Notes: a model not told the origin generated them from the sequence alone. Numbered from the stretch's first letter, positions 8,540 to 18,891 are shown. The stretch: DNA of 32,321 nucleotides from Acidimicrobiia bacterium (GCA_030431785.1 JAUIIM010000017.1:1-32321), one strand, 5' to 3'. Numbers and translations: made by a program.

Positions 8540-9196
8540 GTGACCCAACCCAGCAGCAACTACGCCCTGACCTACGACATCGACACGCCGGACACCCTCG
8601 ATCGACTCTCGACTGCGTTTCGCATCTTCTGGGTGATCCCGATCGCGATCATCTACGGCCTGCTCTCAGGAGCTTCCTACTACTGGACCGAGGTCGTCAC
8701 GACCAACGGCGAGGTCATCGAGACGGTGTCGTGGAGTACCGGCGGGATCGTCGCCGGATTGTCGGCGGCGACCGGGTTGATGATCATCTTCCGACAGAAA
8801 TACCCACGCTGGTGGTTCGACTTCGCCCTCGAGTTCACACGGTTTGCAACCCGCATCGCGACCTACATGATGCTCCAGACCGACCGGTATCCATCCACCG
8901 ATGAACAGCAGGCGGTGCACCTCGAGGTCGACTACCCCGACGCCGAGAACGATCTGAACCGCTGGCTGCCGCTCATCAAGTGGCTCCTGGTGATTCCCCA
9001 TCTGTTCGTGCTGGTGTTCCTGATCCTCGGTGCAATGCTGGCGGTGTTCATCGCCTGGTTTGCGATTCTGTTCACCGGCCGATACCCGCAGGGGTTGTTC
9101 GACTATGTCACTGGCGTCACGCGATGGACGCTTCGGGTGAACGCCTACGTCGTCCTGCTCGTCACCGATGAGTACCCACCGTTCACGCTTCGGTAG
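8540..9196 (+). CDS. DUF4389 membrane protein
   Basis: A 218-aa integral membrane protein of unknown function. It contains the duplicated motif of the family, RQKYPRWWFDFALEFTRF...LQTDRYPS (about 75-115) and RYPQGLFDYVTGVTRW...LVTDEYPPF (about 185-216), with hydrophobic helices around 30-47, 68-80, 146-180 and 200-210. GTG 8540 has a GAGG-containing purine stretch upstream, and the gene follows accA3 by 23 nt, so it is probably co-transcribed. It is convergent with hipA, leaving only 13 nt between the stops and no visible terminator. Confidence 0.85.
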   Translation: MTQPSSNYALTYDIDTPDTLDRLSTAFRIFWVIPIAIIYGLLSGASYYWTEVVTTNGEVIETVSWSTGGIVAGLSAATGLMIIFRQKYPRWWFDFALEFTRFATRIATYMMLQTDRYPSTDEQQAVHLEVDYPDAENDLNRWLPLIKWLLVIPHLFVLVFLILGAMLAVFIAWFAILFTGRYPQGLFDYVTGVTRWTLRVNAYVVLLVTDEYPPFTLR

Positions 9197-9209
9197 CCCA
9201 CCCTCGCTC

Positions 9210-10508
9210 TCACAAGTCCAGTCGGTGGGTCGATGCGATTCGCACGACCCGATCGTCTTCGACCCCGCCCTCGGCTGCGTACCGGGGCCATGCCGCGACG
9301 ACGTCAACGATCTCGTCGATGATCGCTGAAGGCGCATGGACCGAGAACGCCTCACCGACCTCGGTGAGATCTTCGCGGACGAATCCGTCACGCTTGCCGT
9401 TGACCGTCATCTGATGGCTACTCGTCCACTCTCCTGACGGATTGAATGCCCACGTCACGTCGAACGCAGGCGTGAGGCTCCATTCGCCGTTGCGGTCCAT
9501 CAGGAACGCAATGTTCTTCGTGTGGTCGTCCTGGTTCCTGGCGACGACGTTGAACACCATTCGCCGGAAGAGCTGAGCGACTGCGGGCGCACCGAGGTCG
9601 AGCCCCAATGCCGTCGAGAAGGCGTCCTCATACGCATGGCGACCTGCTTGGTTGAAGTCGAAGTGCCGCAACGCGGACAGCGACTGCATGTGGAGTTTGC
9701 CCCCGTCGTCGGTGCGGTCGAACCGCTTCGTCATGAAGTGGGCGCGACCTGAACGGTCGACCTCCAACCGCGTAGGTGCCATGGCGATCCCGCAATCGCG
9801 AGCCATCAACGAGTAGGCGTACTCGATCCTGCCGTAGCCCTCAGGGTCCGCAAGTCCGTGATCCCCGCCACCGACACCGTCGAACTTCACGATCCAATAC
9901 TCGAACCCGGCGGGGACGTCCACCTGGCCCGAGCGCACCTCGCCCGATGAGGGCTTCCATGCGATCACGGCCTTCGCCCGCGCACCCCCGGCCGACGTCC
10001 CGACCCGGAGCAACTCTTCGAGACCTTCATCGTCGATCGTCGACCTCAACGCAGTGCGGGATCGAAGCACCTCGCCGGCCAGATCCGCAAGTGCATCGAC
10101 CGTGACCGTCTGTGTCCGCCGAACGCCACCGATCGCGGGCGTGAACTCAAGTGCGCCCATGCCGCGACGTCCGACATAGCACAGCTGTTCGACCGGCGTG
10201 AACGACATCCGGTCCCTGCCCTCCCGTGCGAGCCATGCCTCGATGATCGTCTCCCCAAACCGGTCAGGGAGAGAGTCGGCGAGCATCCCCGGCAGCCCAC
10301 GGAACGTGGACCGGGGCAGCTCGGGGAAGCTGTAGATGGTGTGCGCCGATCCAGCGGCTGGCATGGTGAACGGAGCCGGCTCCATCCCTCCTCGGGTGTA
10401 CTCCTCGGAGTATTCGAAGTACGCCAGCGATCGGTCGGGATCCCAAGCGACGGCACCGACATGTCGTCCCCAGAGGTGGACGTTCGCTGCATCGACGCGC
10501 TCAGCCAT
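9210..10508 (-). CDS. hipA: HipA-like serine/threonine kinase toxin
   Basis: A 432-aa HipA-family protein kinase. It carries the N-terminal domain ending in FTPVEQLCYVGRRGMGALEF (103-122), the flexible loop GTSAGGARAKA (170-180) that in E. coli HipA holds the autophosphorylated Ser, the catalytic loop RNQDDHTKN (324-332) and the metal-binding Asp350 in TPAFDV. E. coli HipA phosphorylates glutamyl-tRNA synthetase; the target here is unknown. The length is typical (about 430-440 aa) and all key residues are present, so the toxin looks active. Its ATG lies inside the last codons of hipB (8-nt overlap), so antitoxin and toxin are translationally coupled in the usual antitoxin-first order. Confidence 0.93.
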   Translation of the reverse strand: MAERVDAANVHLWGRHVGAVAWDPDRSLAYFEYSEEYTRGGMEPAPFTMPAAGSAHTIYSFPELPRSTFRGLPGMLADSLPDRFGETIIEAWLAREGRDRMSFTPVEQLCYVGRRGMGALEFTPAIGGVRRTQTVTVDALADLAGEVLRSRTALRSTIDDEGLEELLRVGTSAGGARAKAVIAWKPSSGEVRSGQVDVPAGFEYWIVKFDGVGGGDHGLADPEGYGRIEYAYSLMARDCGIAMAPTRLEVDRSGRAHFMTKRFDRTDDGGKLHMQSLSALRHFDFNQAGRHAYEDAFSTALGLDLGAPAVAQLFRRMVFNVVARNQDDHTKNIAFLMDRNGEWSLTPAFDVTWAFNPSGEWTSSHQMTVNGKRDGFVREDLTEVGEAFSVHAPSAIIDEIVDVVAAWPRYAAEGGVEDDRVVRIASTHRLDL

Positions 10509-10809
10509 CGTCGGTGCGCGATCCCGTCGCTCGCTCGCGTCGCTTGCCTCCCAGCTTGGCCAGCTCGATCGGGCTCAGCGGCGGAGCGGGAAGGAACGCA
10601 TCGAGGCGCTCGACCAATCCGAGCGCACGGAGAAGAGCGATCAGAGTCTCGAGCGACACGTTTGCGCCACCCTCGAACTTGCGAATGGTGGCGACCGACA
10701 CCCCGCTCCGCTCGGAGAGTTCACTCTGGGTGAGGTTGCGGTTGAGCCGCTCACGACGCAAACGACGACCCAGCTCTTCGAGAATCGCACGATCAGACAT
10801 CGACTTCAT
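10501..10809 (-). CDS. hipB: HipB-like antitoxin, XRE-family repressor
   Basis: A 102-aa Cro/C1-type DNA-binding protein. The helix-turn-helix covers about residues 25-60 (LTQSELSERSGVSVATIRKFEGG). The charged C-terminal tail may contact HipA. It should bind hipA and repress its own promoter. ATG 10809 is chosen over ATG 10800 or upstream codons because the TATCAT -10 box ends 7 nt before it, which predicts a leaderless mRNA. It overlaps hipA by 8 nt. Confidence 0.9.
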   Translation of the reverse strand: MKSMSDRAILEELGRRLRRERLNRNLTQSELSERSGVSVATIRKFEGGANVSLETLIALLRALGLVERLDAFLPAPPLSPIELAKLGGKRRERATGSRTDDG

Positions 10810-10816
10810 AACCGAT

Positions 10817-10859
10817 ATGATACTAGCGGATATACCCGCTGTCAATGGTTAACCGCTAG
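10817..10859 (-). promoter_or_regulatory. hipBA promoter with candidate HipB operators
   Basis: On the minus strand TTGACA (10845-10840), 17 bp and TATCAT (10822-10817) form a near-consensus promoter. The spacer contains the inverted repeat AGCGG-ATATAC-CCGCT (10825-10840). A longer-range pair, CTAGCGG (10823-10829) and CCGCTAG (10853-10859), is centred 30 bp apart, about three helical turns. This gives three AGCGG-type half sites and fits cooperative autorepression. Operator identity is an inference. Confidence 0.75.
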
Positions 10860-10895
10860 GTTCATCACGGTACAGAGTCATGGTGAACCGACGAT

Positions 10896-12263
10896 CTATT
10901 CGGCCGCTTCAGCGATGGACTCCGTCAGCGACGGATGGACCATCAATGTCTCCACAAGGATGTCGACGCTCAACCGTGCGTTCGTGGCAACGGCGATCGA
11001 TCCGATGAGCTCCGATGCATGGTGACCGACGATCGTCCCACCGAGCACGACCCGCGTCGCCGGATCCGACACCACTTTGACGAAGCCACCCGTCTCCCCC
11101 TGGATGACGGCACGCGGGTTCGGCGCCAACGGAACCTTGGTGATCCGAACCTTGCGACCCTCGGCAGCGGCATCGACTTCCTCGAGACCGACGGAAGCGA
11201 TCTCCGGCGATGTGAAGATCGCCTGTGCAACTTTCCGGTAGTCGATCGGAGCGACTTCGTGACCGAGGATGTGACGGGCGATCTTGGTGCCCTGGGCCGT
11301 CGCCACAGAGGAGAGGAGCATCTGGCCGGTCACATCACCGGCTGCATAGATGTGCGGAACGGTCGTTCGCTGGAACTCGTCGACTTCGATGAACCCGTGA
11401 TCGACCGCGATTCCGAGCTCATCGAGACCGAGGTTTTCGCTGTTCGGGACCGACCCGACCGCAAGCAGTGCGTGGGATCCACGAACCGTCCTGCCGTCTT
11501 CGGTCATCACTTTGACGACGTCGCCCTCCCGCTCGATGTTCGCAGCGCGGGACCCTTTGAGAAGCTCGACACCGCGGATGAGGAAGTCTTCTTCGAGAAC
11601 GGTCGCCACCTCAGCGTCACGATGCGGCAACACGTGATGACGGGAGACGAGCAGCGCCACCTCGGACCCCAGCGAGGAGAAGATGTGGACCATTTCGACG
11701 CCGGTGACGCCGGATCCGACGATCACGATGCGTTCCGGGAGCTCTTCGAGGTGGTAGGCGTCCCGTGTCGTGATGACACGCTGGCCATCCAACGGTGCCC
11801 ACTGCGGTACCCGAGGCCGTGATCCGGTAGCGATCACTGCGCGATCGAATTCGAGGTGCACGGAACCATCTTCGGTGACGGCCGTTGCGGTATGGGCATC
11901 GGTGAAGTGCGCACGCCCGCGGATGATCTCTACACCCTGCGACTCAAGTAGATCGGTGGTCGAGCCCGAAAGGGTCTCGGCAATCCGCGACGCACGATCG
12001 GACAACAGCCCCATGTCGACGCCCACCGGACCTTGCTCAGAGATCCCCAAGGATTCGGCGTTGCGGATCGCACGCATCCGCATCGAACTCGACACCATCG
12101 CCTTCGACGGGATGCAGTCGAGAAGGTGAGCCGCTCCACCGACGATCTGGTCCTCGACGAGTGTCACCTTCGCCCCGAACCGCGCAGCGGTCGTTGCGGC
12201 CGCATGACCCGCCGGTCCACCACCGATCACGAGAACCTTGGTCGGGATTTCTGGATTGAACAC
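10896..12263 (-). CDS. lpdA: NAD(P)H:quinone reductase-like flavoprotein (LpdA / Rv3303c type)
   Basis: A 455-aa member of the pyridine nucleotide-disulfide reductase superfamily. It has an FAD-binding VLVIGGGPAGHAAA (10-23), a second dinucleotide motif IVIVGSGVTGVEM, an AAGD segment near the FAD, and a C-terminal dimerisation domain. The redox site is GGAAHLLDCIPSK: only the second cysteine (Cys50) remains and the first is Ala45, so it cannot be a disulfide reductase of the lipoamide type. M. tuberculosis LpdA (Rv3303c) shows the same loss and is an NAD(P)H quinone reductase. The start is GTG 12263, with GGAGGT 6 nt upstream, rather than the TTG at 12284. It follows the mutase by 17 nt and is probably co-transcribed. 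Confidence 0.85.
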   Translation of the reverse strand: MFNPEIPTKVLVIGGGPAGHAAATTAARFGAKVTLVEDQIVGGAAHLLDCIPSKAMVSSSMRMRAIRNAESLGISEQGPVGVDMGLLSDRASRIAETLSGSTTDLLESQGVEIIRGRAHFTDAHTATAVTEDGSVHLEFDRAVIATGSRPRVPQWAPLDGQRVITTRDAYHLEELPERIVIVGSGVTGVEMVHIFSSLGSEVALLVSRHHVLPHRDAEVATVLEEDFLIRGVELLKGSRAANIEREGDVVKVMTEDGRTVRGSHALLAVGSVPNSENLGLDELGIAVDHGFIEVDEFQRTTVPHIYAAGDVTGQMLLSSVATAQGTKIARHILGHEVAPIDYRKVAQAIFTSPEIASVGLEEVDAAAEGRKVRITKVPLAPNPRAVIQGETGGFVKVVSDPATRVVLGGTIVGHHASELIGSIAVATNARLSVDILVETLMVHPSLTESIAEAAE

Positions 12264-12280
12264 TTGTGAACCTCCGTCGG

Positions 12281-13840
12281 TCAACCGGCAGGACGGTAGC
12301 GCCCGAACACGGGAACAAGCGCCTCCGATACCTCCCCGATCGTCGCTCCGGCAAGAAGTGCAGCTTTCATCGGGTACAGAAGGTTGTCCGAGGTGTTTGC
12401 CGCCTCCGTCAGATCGTCGAGTGCGGTGACGACGGCAGCGTTGCTGCGCTTGGCCCGCCGCTCGACCAGTGCGTCGATCTGTCTCCGCTCAAGCTCGGGA
12501 TCGATACGCATGACGTCCGACTGCTGATCCTCTTCCTCGGTGAATCGGTTGACACCGACGACGACGGTGTCGCTGGCATCGACGGACCGTGCATAGGCAT
12601 ACGCCGCCGCCTCGATCTCGCGCTGCTGGAATCCCTCCTCGATCGCCGCAACCGCTCCCCCGAGTTCGTCGATACGTTCGATCAGCGCCATTGCCTCATC
12701 CTCGATGCGATCGGTCAGGGATTCGACGTAGTAGCTACCAGCGAGCGGATCGACGACATCGGCCACACCGGTCTCGTATGCCAGGACCTGCTGGGTGCGC
12801 AATGCGAGCATCGCCGACTCGTTCGTGGGTAGACCGAGCGCCTCGTCGAACGAATTCGTGTGCAACGACTGCGTCCCGCCGAGGACCGCAGCCAGTGCTT
12901 GGTACGCGGTGCGAACGACATTGTTGAGTGGTTGCTGGGCCGTGAGCGACGAGCCGGCGGTTTGCGTGTGGAAACGCATCTTCCAAGAACTCTCCGAGGT
13001 GGCCCCGACTCGTTCACGCATCAGGCGCGCCCAAAGACGACGAGCGGCCCGGTACTTCGCTGCCTCTTCGAAGAGACCGTTGTGTGCATTCCAGAAGAAC
13101 GAGAGTCTCGGGGCGAAGTCATCGACTGCGATCTCTGCAGCGACGGCGGCATCGACATAAGCCAAACCGTTGGCGATCGTGAACGCGACCTCCTGTGCCG
13201 TCGTCGAGCCCGCCTCCCTGATGTGATAGCCCGAGATCGAGATGGTGTTCCAGTTGGGGATCTCTGCGGCGCAGTACGCAAAGATGTCGGTGATGAGGCG
13301 CAGGGAAGGGGCCGCCGGGTAGATGTACGTGCCTCGGGCGATGTACTCCTTGAGCACGTCGTTCTGGATCGTGCCCCGGAGATCCTTCGCCTTCACCCCA
13401 TTTTCCTCGGCGACGATCTGATACATCAGCAACAGGATCGCCGCGGTTGCGTTGATCGTCATCGAGGTCGAGACGGTTCCGAGGTCGATTCGGTCGAACA
13501 ACACACGCATATCGTCGACGGTGTCGATCGCGACACCGACCTTTCCGACTTCCCCTGCGGCAAGAGGGGCGTCCGAGTCGAGCCCCATCTGCGTCGGGAG
13601 GTCAAACGCCACGGAGAGCCCTGTCTGTCCTGCATCGAGGAGCGAACGGAAGCGCTCATTCGTCGCCGCGGCATCCCCGAAGCCGGCATATTGGCGCATC
13701 GTCCAGAGGCGACCGGTGTACATGGAGGGGTACGGGCCGCGTGTGAATGGATAGGACCCTGCCGCCCCGAGGGCTTCATCAGGCTCCCAACCTCCCAGAT
13801 CCGCCTGGGTGTATTCGTCGGAGTGGTGCTCGGATTCCAT
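12281..13840 (-). CDS. Methylmalonyl-CoA mutase large subunit (catalytic domain only)
   Basis: A 519-aa TIM-barrel acyl-CoA mutase subunit that, with a B12-binding partner, interconverts methylmalonyl-CoA and succinyl-CoA. Substrate residues support MCM over isobutyryl-CoA mutase: RQY with Tyr51 (Phe in ICM), KEYIAR with Arg169 (Gln in ICM), and SGYH with His206. The C-terminal cobalamin domain (DxHxxG) is absent and no gene for a small B12-binding subunit is in the window, so it must be elsewhere. ATG 13840 begins the conserved N-terminus; the upstream extension overlaps the divergent promoter region and lacks family similarity. It functionally follows accD5/accA3 in propionyl-CoA assimilation. 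Confidence 0.9.
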   Translation of the reverse strand: MESEHHSDEYTQADLGGWEPDEALGAAGSYPFTRGPYPSMYTGRLWTMRQYAGFGDAAATNERFRSLLDAGQTGLSVAFDLPTQMGLDSDAPLAAGEVGKVGVAIDTVDDMRVLFDRIDLGTVSTSMTINATAAILLLMYQIVAEENGVKAKDLRGTIQNDVLKEYIARGTYIYPAAPSLRLITDIFAYCAAEIPNWNTISISGYHIREAGSTTAQEVAFTIANGLAYVDAAVAAEIAVDDFAPRLSFFWNAHNGLFEEAAKYRAARRLWARLMRERVGATSESSWKMRFHTQTAGSSLTAQQPLNNVVRTAYQALAAVLGGTQSLHTNSFDEALGLPTNESAMLALRTQQVLAYETGVADVVDPLAGSYYVESLTDRIEDEAMALIERIDELGGAVAAIEEGFQQREIEAAAYAYARSVDASDTVVVGVNRFTEEEDQQSDVMRIDPELERRQIDALVERRAKRSNAAVVTALDDLTEAANTSDNLLYPMKAALLAGATIGEVSEALVPVFGRYRPAG

Positions 13841-13931
13841 GCGTATTCGGGGTCCGTTCCTATGCTCGAATGCAGCCCGATGGTACCTCCACGGGCAATC
13901 CGAGCACGTGCCACAGGGCCGGTAGGACGCG

Positions 13932-16430
13932 ATGGACCCCACGATCCGTGAAGTCGAGCGAAACGAACGAGAACGACGCCGCGCACCCGCACTCATCGGG
14001 ATCGGCGTCGTCGTCCTCGTCGCTGCGACATGGTTCGGGCTGTTCGGCTTCCTCAGCTTGAACACCGCACACGGTGCAGCCGAGAGCCTGTCCGACGACT
14101 ACCTCTGCGACACAGCCGCGTACGACCTCGCTTTTCCGGATCTGACCTCCCTCTCGACAGTGCACTCGTACGACGGGGTGGCGCTCGGCGAACTCACGGA
14201 GCGCAACTCGCAGCCGGTCACGCTCGACGAGATGCCCGACCTGGTCGTCGCCGCACTCCTGTCGGCGGAGGACAAGTCGTTCTACGAACATGAAGGGATC
14301 GACTTCTCGGCGATCGGTCGCGCCGTCGTAGGTCGGGTGACCGGTACGCCGGCTGGCGGTGGCTCGACGATCACCCAGCAGGTCGTCAAACAGAACTTCC
14401 TTTCCAACGAGCAGACGATCGAACGCAAGCTGTGCGAGGCGGTGCTTGCGGCAGAACTCGAGCGCACCTACACGAAGGACCAGATCCTCGAGTTCTGGGC
14501 GAACTCGGTGTTCTTCGGATCGAACGCCTACGGCATCAAGGCAGCGTCGGAGGAATACTTCGGCAAGGACCTCGACGACCTGACGATCGCAGAAGCCGCA
14601 CTCCTCCCCATCCCCATCCGGAACCCGACGTTCTACCACCCGCGTTTTCGACCGGAGAACGCGCTCGCCGCACGCAATCGCACGATCGACCGGATGGTCG
14701 AGAACGGCTACATCCTGCGGGCCGATGCAGAGGCAGCGAAAGCGGCGCCGCTCGGCGTCGTCCCGAACACGACGGTCGAGTCTTCCTCTCCGCAGATCCT
14801 CCTCCGCGTGAAGCAAGAGCTCCTCGACTCCAACAAGTATGGGCTCGGAGCGACCTACGACGAGCGCAAACGCGCGGTGTTCGGCTGCCCGGCATCGGTG
14901 ACCGACTGCGATGGGGGCGGTGGACTCAAGATCGATATCACCATCAACATGCGATGGCAGGAGGAGGCCAACCGGATCCTCCGCGCTTGGTTCCGCCCGG
15001 GTATCGACGGCCCGACGGGGGCGATCTCGACCATAGACAACGCGACAGGGGCAGTCAGGGTCATGGCGAGTGGGCTGGACTTCGGGGACGACCTCGAAGC
15101 AGGTGAGCGCCCGTACGACCTCGCCACGGCAGCGCGGCGGCAGCCCGGATCCGGGTTCAAGCCCATCACGCTCGCAGCCGCCCTCGAATCGGGAGACCGG
15201 AACGGAAACCCGATCACGCTCGGCACCTACTGGGACGACTCCTCCCCCGCCGAGATCCCGTGCGACACACCGTGCCCACCGAACGACGACGTGTGGATCG
15301 TCAACAATGCAGGCGGCAGCTCGGGGCACGATCTCCGCACCCTTGACTCGGCGACCTACAACTCCATAAACACGGTGTACGCCCGCCTCGTCTCCGCCCT
15401 CGGCCCCGAGCGCGTCGTCGAGATGGCGTACCGGCTCGGTGTCAGGACGGCGATCGACCCGAACCTCTCGATCGCGCTCGGTGCAGAGGAGGTCACACCG
15501 GAGGACATGGCGGTGGCCTACTCGACCCTTGCAAGCTACGGCACCTACCACGAACCGTATCTCATCGAGAAGATCACGGACGCCGACGGCAACGTGATCT
15601 ACCAACACGAGCGCACCGACCGAGAGGTGTTGAGCGCTGACATCGCCGCCGCCGTCGTCGGGTCGATGCAGAAGGTCGTGTCGTCCGGAACCGGTCGCAG
15701 GGCGGACATCGGACGCCCCCAAGCAGGAAAGACGGGGACCGCGACAAACAGCACCGACGTCTGGTTCACCGGTTTCATCCCACAGCTGACGACTTCCGTG
15801 TGGGTCGGCGATCCCGACGGAACAATCCCGTTGGAAGACTTCACCGTCTACAACGACCTTGAGGGCACCGAGCAGTACTACCGGACCGCATTCGGTGGAA
15901 CGTTGGCGGCGCCCATCTGGAAGCAATTCATGGAGTTTGCGACGATCGGCATTCCGTCCATGAACTTCCCGGCGGAACCCGAGACGACGGCTTTGTACCG
16001 ACAGACACCATTCGCTCGGGTACCCGAGTGGGGGCTGAGCACGGCCGAGGTGGTCGAGGACCTCTTCGCCGTCGGTCTCTTCGCTTCGATCGTGGAAGTG
16101 CCCTCCGCTTTGCCCGCCGGGTCGTTCGTGGAGACCCTGCCGGCACCGGGAACGTCGCTGCGTCAGGGATCTGAGGTGATCGTGCACGTGTCGAGCGGCG
16201 AGGCTCCGGAGATCTCCCTGCTCGATCTGCGTGGCTATCTGCCATCGGAGATCAATGCGGCAATGGCGGAATTTGCCGCCGAGACCGGTGTTTCGCTCAA
16301 CTGGACCCTCATCGACGTCATCACGTCCAACCCGTCGCTGCACGGCATCGTCGTGTCCACCAACCCGGCACCGGGGACGCCTGTCTCCGATGGTCAGGTC
16401 ATCGAGATTCGGGTCGGCCGGGCACCGTAG
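13932..16430 (+). CDS. Class A penicillin-binding protein with PASTA-like tail
   Basis: An 832-aa bifunctional cell-wall synthase. A short cytoplasmic tail and one transmembrane helix (about 20-42) precede a GT51 transglycosylase domain with the catalytic Glu113 in [10 protein letters not shown] and GGSTITQQ (143-150). The transpeptidase domain has all three motifs: SGFK (Ser407, Lys410), SIN (478-480) and KTG (600-602). The C-terminus (about 690-832) contains two PASTA-like repeats (VVEDL...[25 protein letters not shown] and a second ending [12 protein letters not shown]), as in actinobacterial PonA2-type proteins that sense peptidoglycan or muropeptides. A start at 13932 gives a normal N-terminus, though no strong Shine-Dalgarno is seen. 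It is divergent from the mutase across 91 nt. Confidence 0.93.
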   Translation: MDPTIREVERNERERRRAPALIGIGVVVLVAATWFGLFGFLSLNTAHGAAESLSDDYLCDTAAYDLAFPDLTSLSTVHSYDGVALGELTERNSQPVTLDEMPDLVVAALLSAEDKSFYEHEGIDFSAIGRAVVGRVTGTPAGGGSTITQQVVKQNFLSNEQTIERKLCEAVLAAELERTYTKDQILEFWANSVFFGSNAYGIKAASEEYFGKDLDDLTIAEAALLPIPIRNPTFYHPRFRPENALAARNRTIDRMVENGYILRADAEAAKAAPLGVVPNTTVESSSPQILLRVKQELLDSNKYGLGATYDERKRAVFGCPASVTDCDGGGGLKIDITINMRWQEEANRILRAWFRPGIDGPTGAISTIDNATGAVRVMASGLDFGDDLEAGERPYDLATAARRQPGSGFKPITLAAALESGDRNGNPITLGTYWDDSSPAEIPCDTPCPPNDDVWIVNNAGGSSGHDLRTLDSATYNSINTVYARLVSALGPERVVEMAYRLGVRTAIDPNLSIALGAEEVTPEDMAVAYSTLASYGTYHEPYLIEKITDADGNVIYQHERTDREVLSADIAAAVVGSMQKVVSSGTGRRADIGRPQAGKTGTATNSTDVWFTGFIPQLTTSVWVGDPDGTIPLEDFTVYNDLEGTEQYYRTAFGGTLAAPIWKQFMEFATIGIPSMNFPAEPETTALYRQTPFARVPEWGLSTAEVVEDLFAVGLFASIVEVPSALPAGSFVETLPAPGTSLRQGSEVIVHVSSGEAPEISLLDLRGYLPSEINAAMAEFAAETGVSLNWTLIDVITSNPSLHGIVVSTNPAPGTPVSDGQVIEIRVGRAP

Positions 16431-16530
16431 GTCGGCCGGCCACAGGCCGTCCCGTTCCACGCTCCAATCACGACGAGCGGACGGCTTGCGGTTTTCCGAT
16501 TCGGGATGCCCGCTGATACGCTGAGCGGTC

Positions 16531-18324
16531 ATGCCAGCATCCGCAGACACGGTCGTCCCCCCTCTGAAACGCCTCTGGAGGTACGCCTCCGGCTACCGAA
16601 AGCGGATCATCCTCGCCTCGACGTGGTCGTTCCTCAACAAGGCTGTAGACATCGCTCCCCCGTTCCTCATCGGTATGGCAATCGACGTCGTCGTGAATGG
16701 CAGTGATTCGCTCCTCGGACAGTTCGGAATCGAGGATCAACGAAGCCAGATCGTCGTGATCGCGGTGCTGTCGGGCATCATCTGGGGGCTCGAATCCTTG
16801 TTCGAGTACCTCCTCGGCGTCGAGTGGCGCAATCTGGCCCAATCCATCCAACATGACCTGCGGATAGATACGTACGAGCACATCCAGGATCTCGATCTCG
16901 GATTCTTCGAGGACCGGTCGACCGGCGACCTCATGGCGGTGCTCAACGACGACGTCAACCAGCTCGAACGATTCCTCGACGTCGGGGCGAACGAGGTCAT
17001 CCAACTCTTGACGACGGTCACCCTGATCGGTGCGTCCTTCTTCATCATCGCACCGAGCGTCGCATGGCTCGCCTTTCTTCCGATTCCGATCATCCTTTGG
17101 GGCTCCCTGCTGTTCCAGAAGAAGATCGAACCGCGCTACGCAAAGGTTCGTGAGGAAGCAGCGTCAATCAACAGCCAGCTCTCGAACAACCTGGGCGGGA
17201 TGTCGACCATCAAGGCGTTCACCGCCGAGGACCGCGAGGTGGCGAGGATCGAAGAGGAGTCACGGCGCTATCAGGCGGCAAACCAGGCAGCGATCAAGCT
17301 CTCGTCGGCATTCACGCCACTCATCCGTGTCGCAATCCTCTTCGGGTTCACCGCCATGCTCGTATGGGGTGGCTATCTGGCCCTCGAGGGCTCGCTCAAT
17401 GTCGGTCTGTACTCCGTGATGGTGTTCCTCACGCAGCGTCTCTTGTGGCCCCTCACCCGCCTTGGCCAAACCGTCGATCTCTATCAACGTGCAATGGCCT
17501 CGACGAACCGAATCCTCGATGTCCTCGACACGGAGCCCGTCATTCTCGATGGCGACGACACATTGACAGCAGACGAGGGCAGCGGATCGATCGTCTTCGA
17601 CTCCGTCACCTTCAGCTACGAGGAAGGGTTCCCCGTGCTGTCGGACATCGATGTGGAGATCGAAGCGTCGAACACAACAGCGTTTGTCGGATCGACGGGG
17701 TCGGGCAAGACGACCATCATCAAACTGCTCCTTCGCTTCTACGACCCCGACTCGGGAGCGATCTCTGTCGGTGGACGGGACATCAGGAAGGTCACACAAC
17801 AGAGCCTGAGGGATCAGATCGCGCTCGTGAGCCAGGACGTATTCCTCTTCCACGGCACCGTCGCCCAGAACATCGCATACGGCGTCGCCAGTGCCTCGAC
17901 CGAGGACATCGAGAAGGCTGCCATGGCCGCAGAGGCGCACGACTTCATCCTCGAGCTCCCGAACGGATACGACACGATCGTCGGCGAACGAGGACAGAAA
18001 CTCTCGGGTGGTCAGCGACAGCGGCTCTCAATCGCTCGTGCCCTCCTCACCGATTCGCCAATCCTCATCCTGGACGAGGCCACCTCCGCCGTCGACAACG
18101 AAACCGAGGCAGCGATCCAGCGCTCACTCGCTCGGATCAGCCACAACCGTACGACCGTTGTGATCGCCCATCGGTTGTCGACGATTCGCAACGCCGACCG
18201 CATCTACGTCGTCGATGCAGGACAGGTGGTGGAGTTCGGGACGCACGACGAGTTGCTCGCAAACCGCGGACCGTATGCAGCGCTGTGGGCGGTGCAGACC
18301 GGCGAGGTCGCCCCCACCGCATAG
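16531..18324 (+). CDS. ABC transporter half-transporter (exporter type, TMD-NBD fusion)
   Basis: A 597-aa type IV ABC exporter subunit. Six transmembrane helices occupy about 25-320, and the nucleotide-binding domain about 350-590 has Walker A GSTGSGKT (387-394), signature LSGGQ (491-495), Walker B ILILDE (511-516), an adjacent D-loop (SAVD) and an H-loop in IAHRLST. It probably works as a homodimer, or as a heterodimer with an unlinked partner. All catalytic residues are present. The substrate cannot be read from sequence; multidrug or lipid export is common in the family. A TACGCT box (16517-16522) ends 8 nt before ATG 16531, so the gene likely has its own promoter in the 100-nt gap after the PBP gene. 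Confidence 0.93.
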   Translation: MPASADTVVPPLKRLWRYASGYRKRIILASTWSFLNKAVDIAPPFLIGMAIDVVVNGSDSLLGQFGIEDQRSQIVVIAVLSGIIWGLESLFEYLLGVEWRNLAQSIQHDLRIDTYEHIQDLDLGFFEDRSTGDLMAVLNDDVNQLERFLDVGANEVIQLLTTVTLIGASFFIIAPSVAWLAFLPIPIILWGSLLFQKKIEPRYAKVREEAASINSQLSNNLGGMSTIKAFTAEDREVARIEEESRRYQAANQAAIKLSSAFTPLIRVAILFGFTAMLVWGGYLALEGSLNVGLYSVMVFLTQRLLWPLTRLGQTVDLYQRAMASTNRILDVLDTEPVILDGDDTLTADEGSGSIVFDSVTFSYEEGFPVLSDIDVEIEASNTTAFVGSTGSGKTTIIKLLLRFYDPDSGAISVGGRDIRKVTQQSLRDQIALVSQDVFLFHGTVAQNIAYGVASASTEDIEKAAMAAEAHDFILELPNGYDTIVGERGQKLSGGQRQRLSIARALLTDSPILILDEATSAVDNETEAAIQRSLARISHNRTTVVIAHRLSTIRNADRIYVVDAGQVVEFGTHDELLANRGPYAALWAVQTGEVAPTA

Positions 18325-18386
18325 CCACACCGCGGACTTCGTCCATCGGTCGCAGGTCGAAGTTTCGCGTCCTCCCTGCAAGGTAC

Positions 18387-18416
18387 TTGACCTCAACTGC
18401 TGCTATTTGATACTAC
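18387..18416 (+). promoter_or_regulatory. Promoter of the 151-aa hypothetical gene
   Basis: TTGACC (18387-18392), an 18-bp spacer and TACTAC (18411-18416) resemble a sigma70 promoter. The -10 ends 6 nt before ATG 18423. A 12-bp palindrome GAGTCATGACTC (18418-18429) is centred on that start codon and could be an operator. Confidence 0.6.
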
Positions 18417-18422
18417 TGAGTC

Positions 18423-18878
18423 ATGACTCGCCGAAGGTCTCCGCAGGCACCCGGGACATCGAACCCACAGGTCCGTCCTCCCTTCGGGAATCGAGTGCCT
18501 CTCCCGGGTGCCGCGGACCCAGGGCTGGTCCGTCGCACGGCCGAGCGTCGCCCCATGCTGAGACCGGCCCCCGCCCATCGCAGCGATGGACACCTCGTCA
18601 CGTCGCCGTACGTGCGCCGATATTGGGTTGCCGCCATCGGTCCGGGAGCGGTCGCTGACTTGCTACGACTCGCCGCTGCTGCACACAGCGGCCGCTCCCT
18701 TCCCCGCCCCGAACGGTTGAGCAGTCTCCTTCGGAACGGCCTCGTGTCGCGGGAAGGTCACGTGATCCGCGTTCCGGATCGGATACCGGACCTCCCTCTC
18801 GGCCTGCGTTCCCGGCTCCCGGTCCGACTCCAACGTGAACTGATCCATGCCAATGCCGAAGCGCCCCTGTCGGCGTAG
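18423..18878 (+). CDS. Conserved-looking hypothetical protein upstream of the ThiF gene
   Basis: A 151-aa protein I do not recognise. The N-terminal 55 residues are Pro/Arg-rich and probably disordered. Residues from about 56 look folded, with SPYVRRYWVAAIGPGAV, a helical LLRLAAAA stretch and REGHVIRVPDRIPDLP. There is no transmembrane segment or signal peptide. The start is supported by the promoter immediately upstream. The ThiF fusion gene begins 20 nt after the stop, in the same orientation, so a joint role is possible but not shown. Base composition matches the neighbours. It could be a regulator or an accessory to the E1-like enzyme; I have no motif for either. Confidence 0.6.
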   Translation: MTRRRSPQAPGTSNPQVRPPFGNRVPLPGAADPGLVRRTAERRPMLRPAPAHRSDGHLVTSPYVRRYWVAAIGPGAVADLLRLAAAAHSGRSLPRPERLSSLLRNGLVSREGHVIRVPDRIPDLPLGLRSRLPVRLQRELIHANAEAPLSA

Positions 18879-18891
18879 CAGCCATCTAGCC

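Noticed and set aside
10860..10894. Hairpin GGTTCA.../...GGTGAACC as lpdA terminator
   Set aside because: The arms are imperfect, the loop is long and there is no T-run; too weak to call.
12860..13951. 363-aa plus-strand frame
   Set aside because: Shadow of methylmalonyl-CoA mutase, which has Tyr51/Arg169/His206 in the correct frame.
13860..16550. 896-aa open frame on the minus strand
   Set aside because: It is antisense to the class A PBP, whose GT51 and SxxK/SxN/KTG motifs are all present. Long antisense frames are expected at this GC content.
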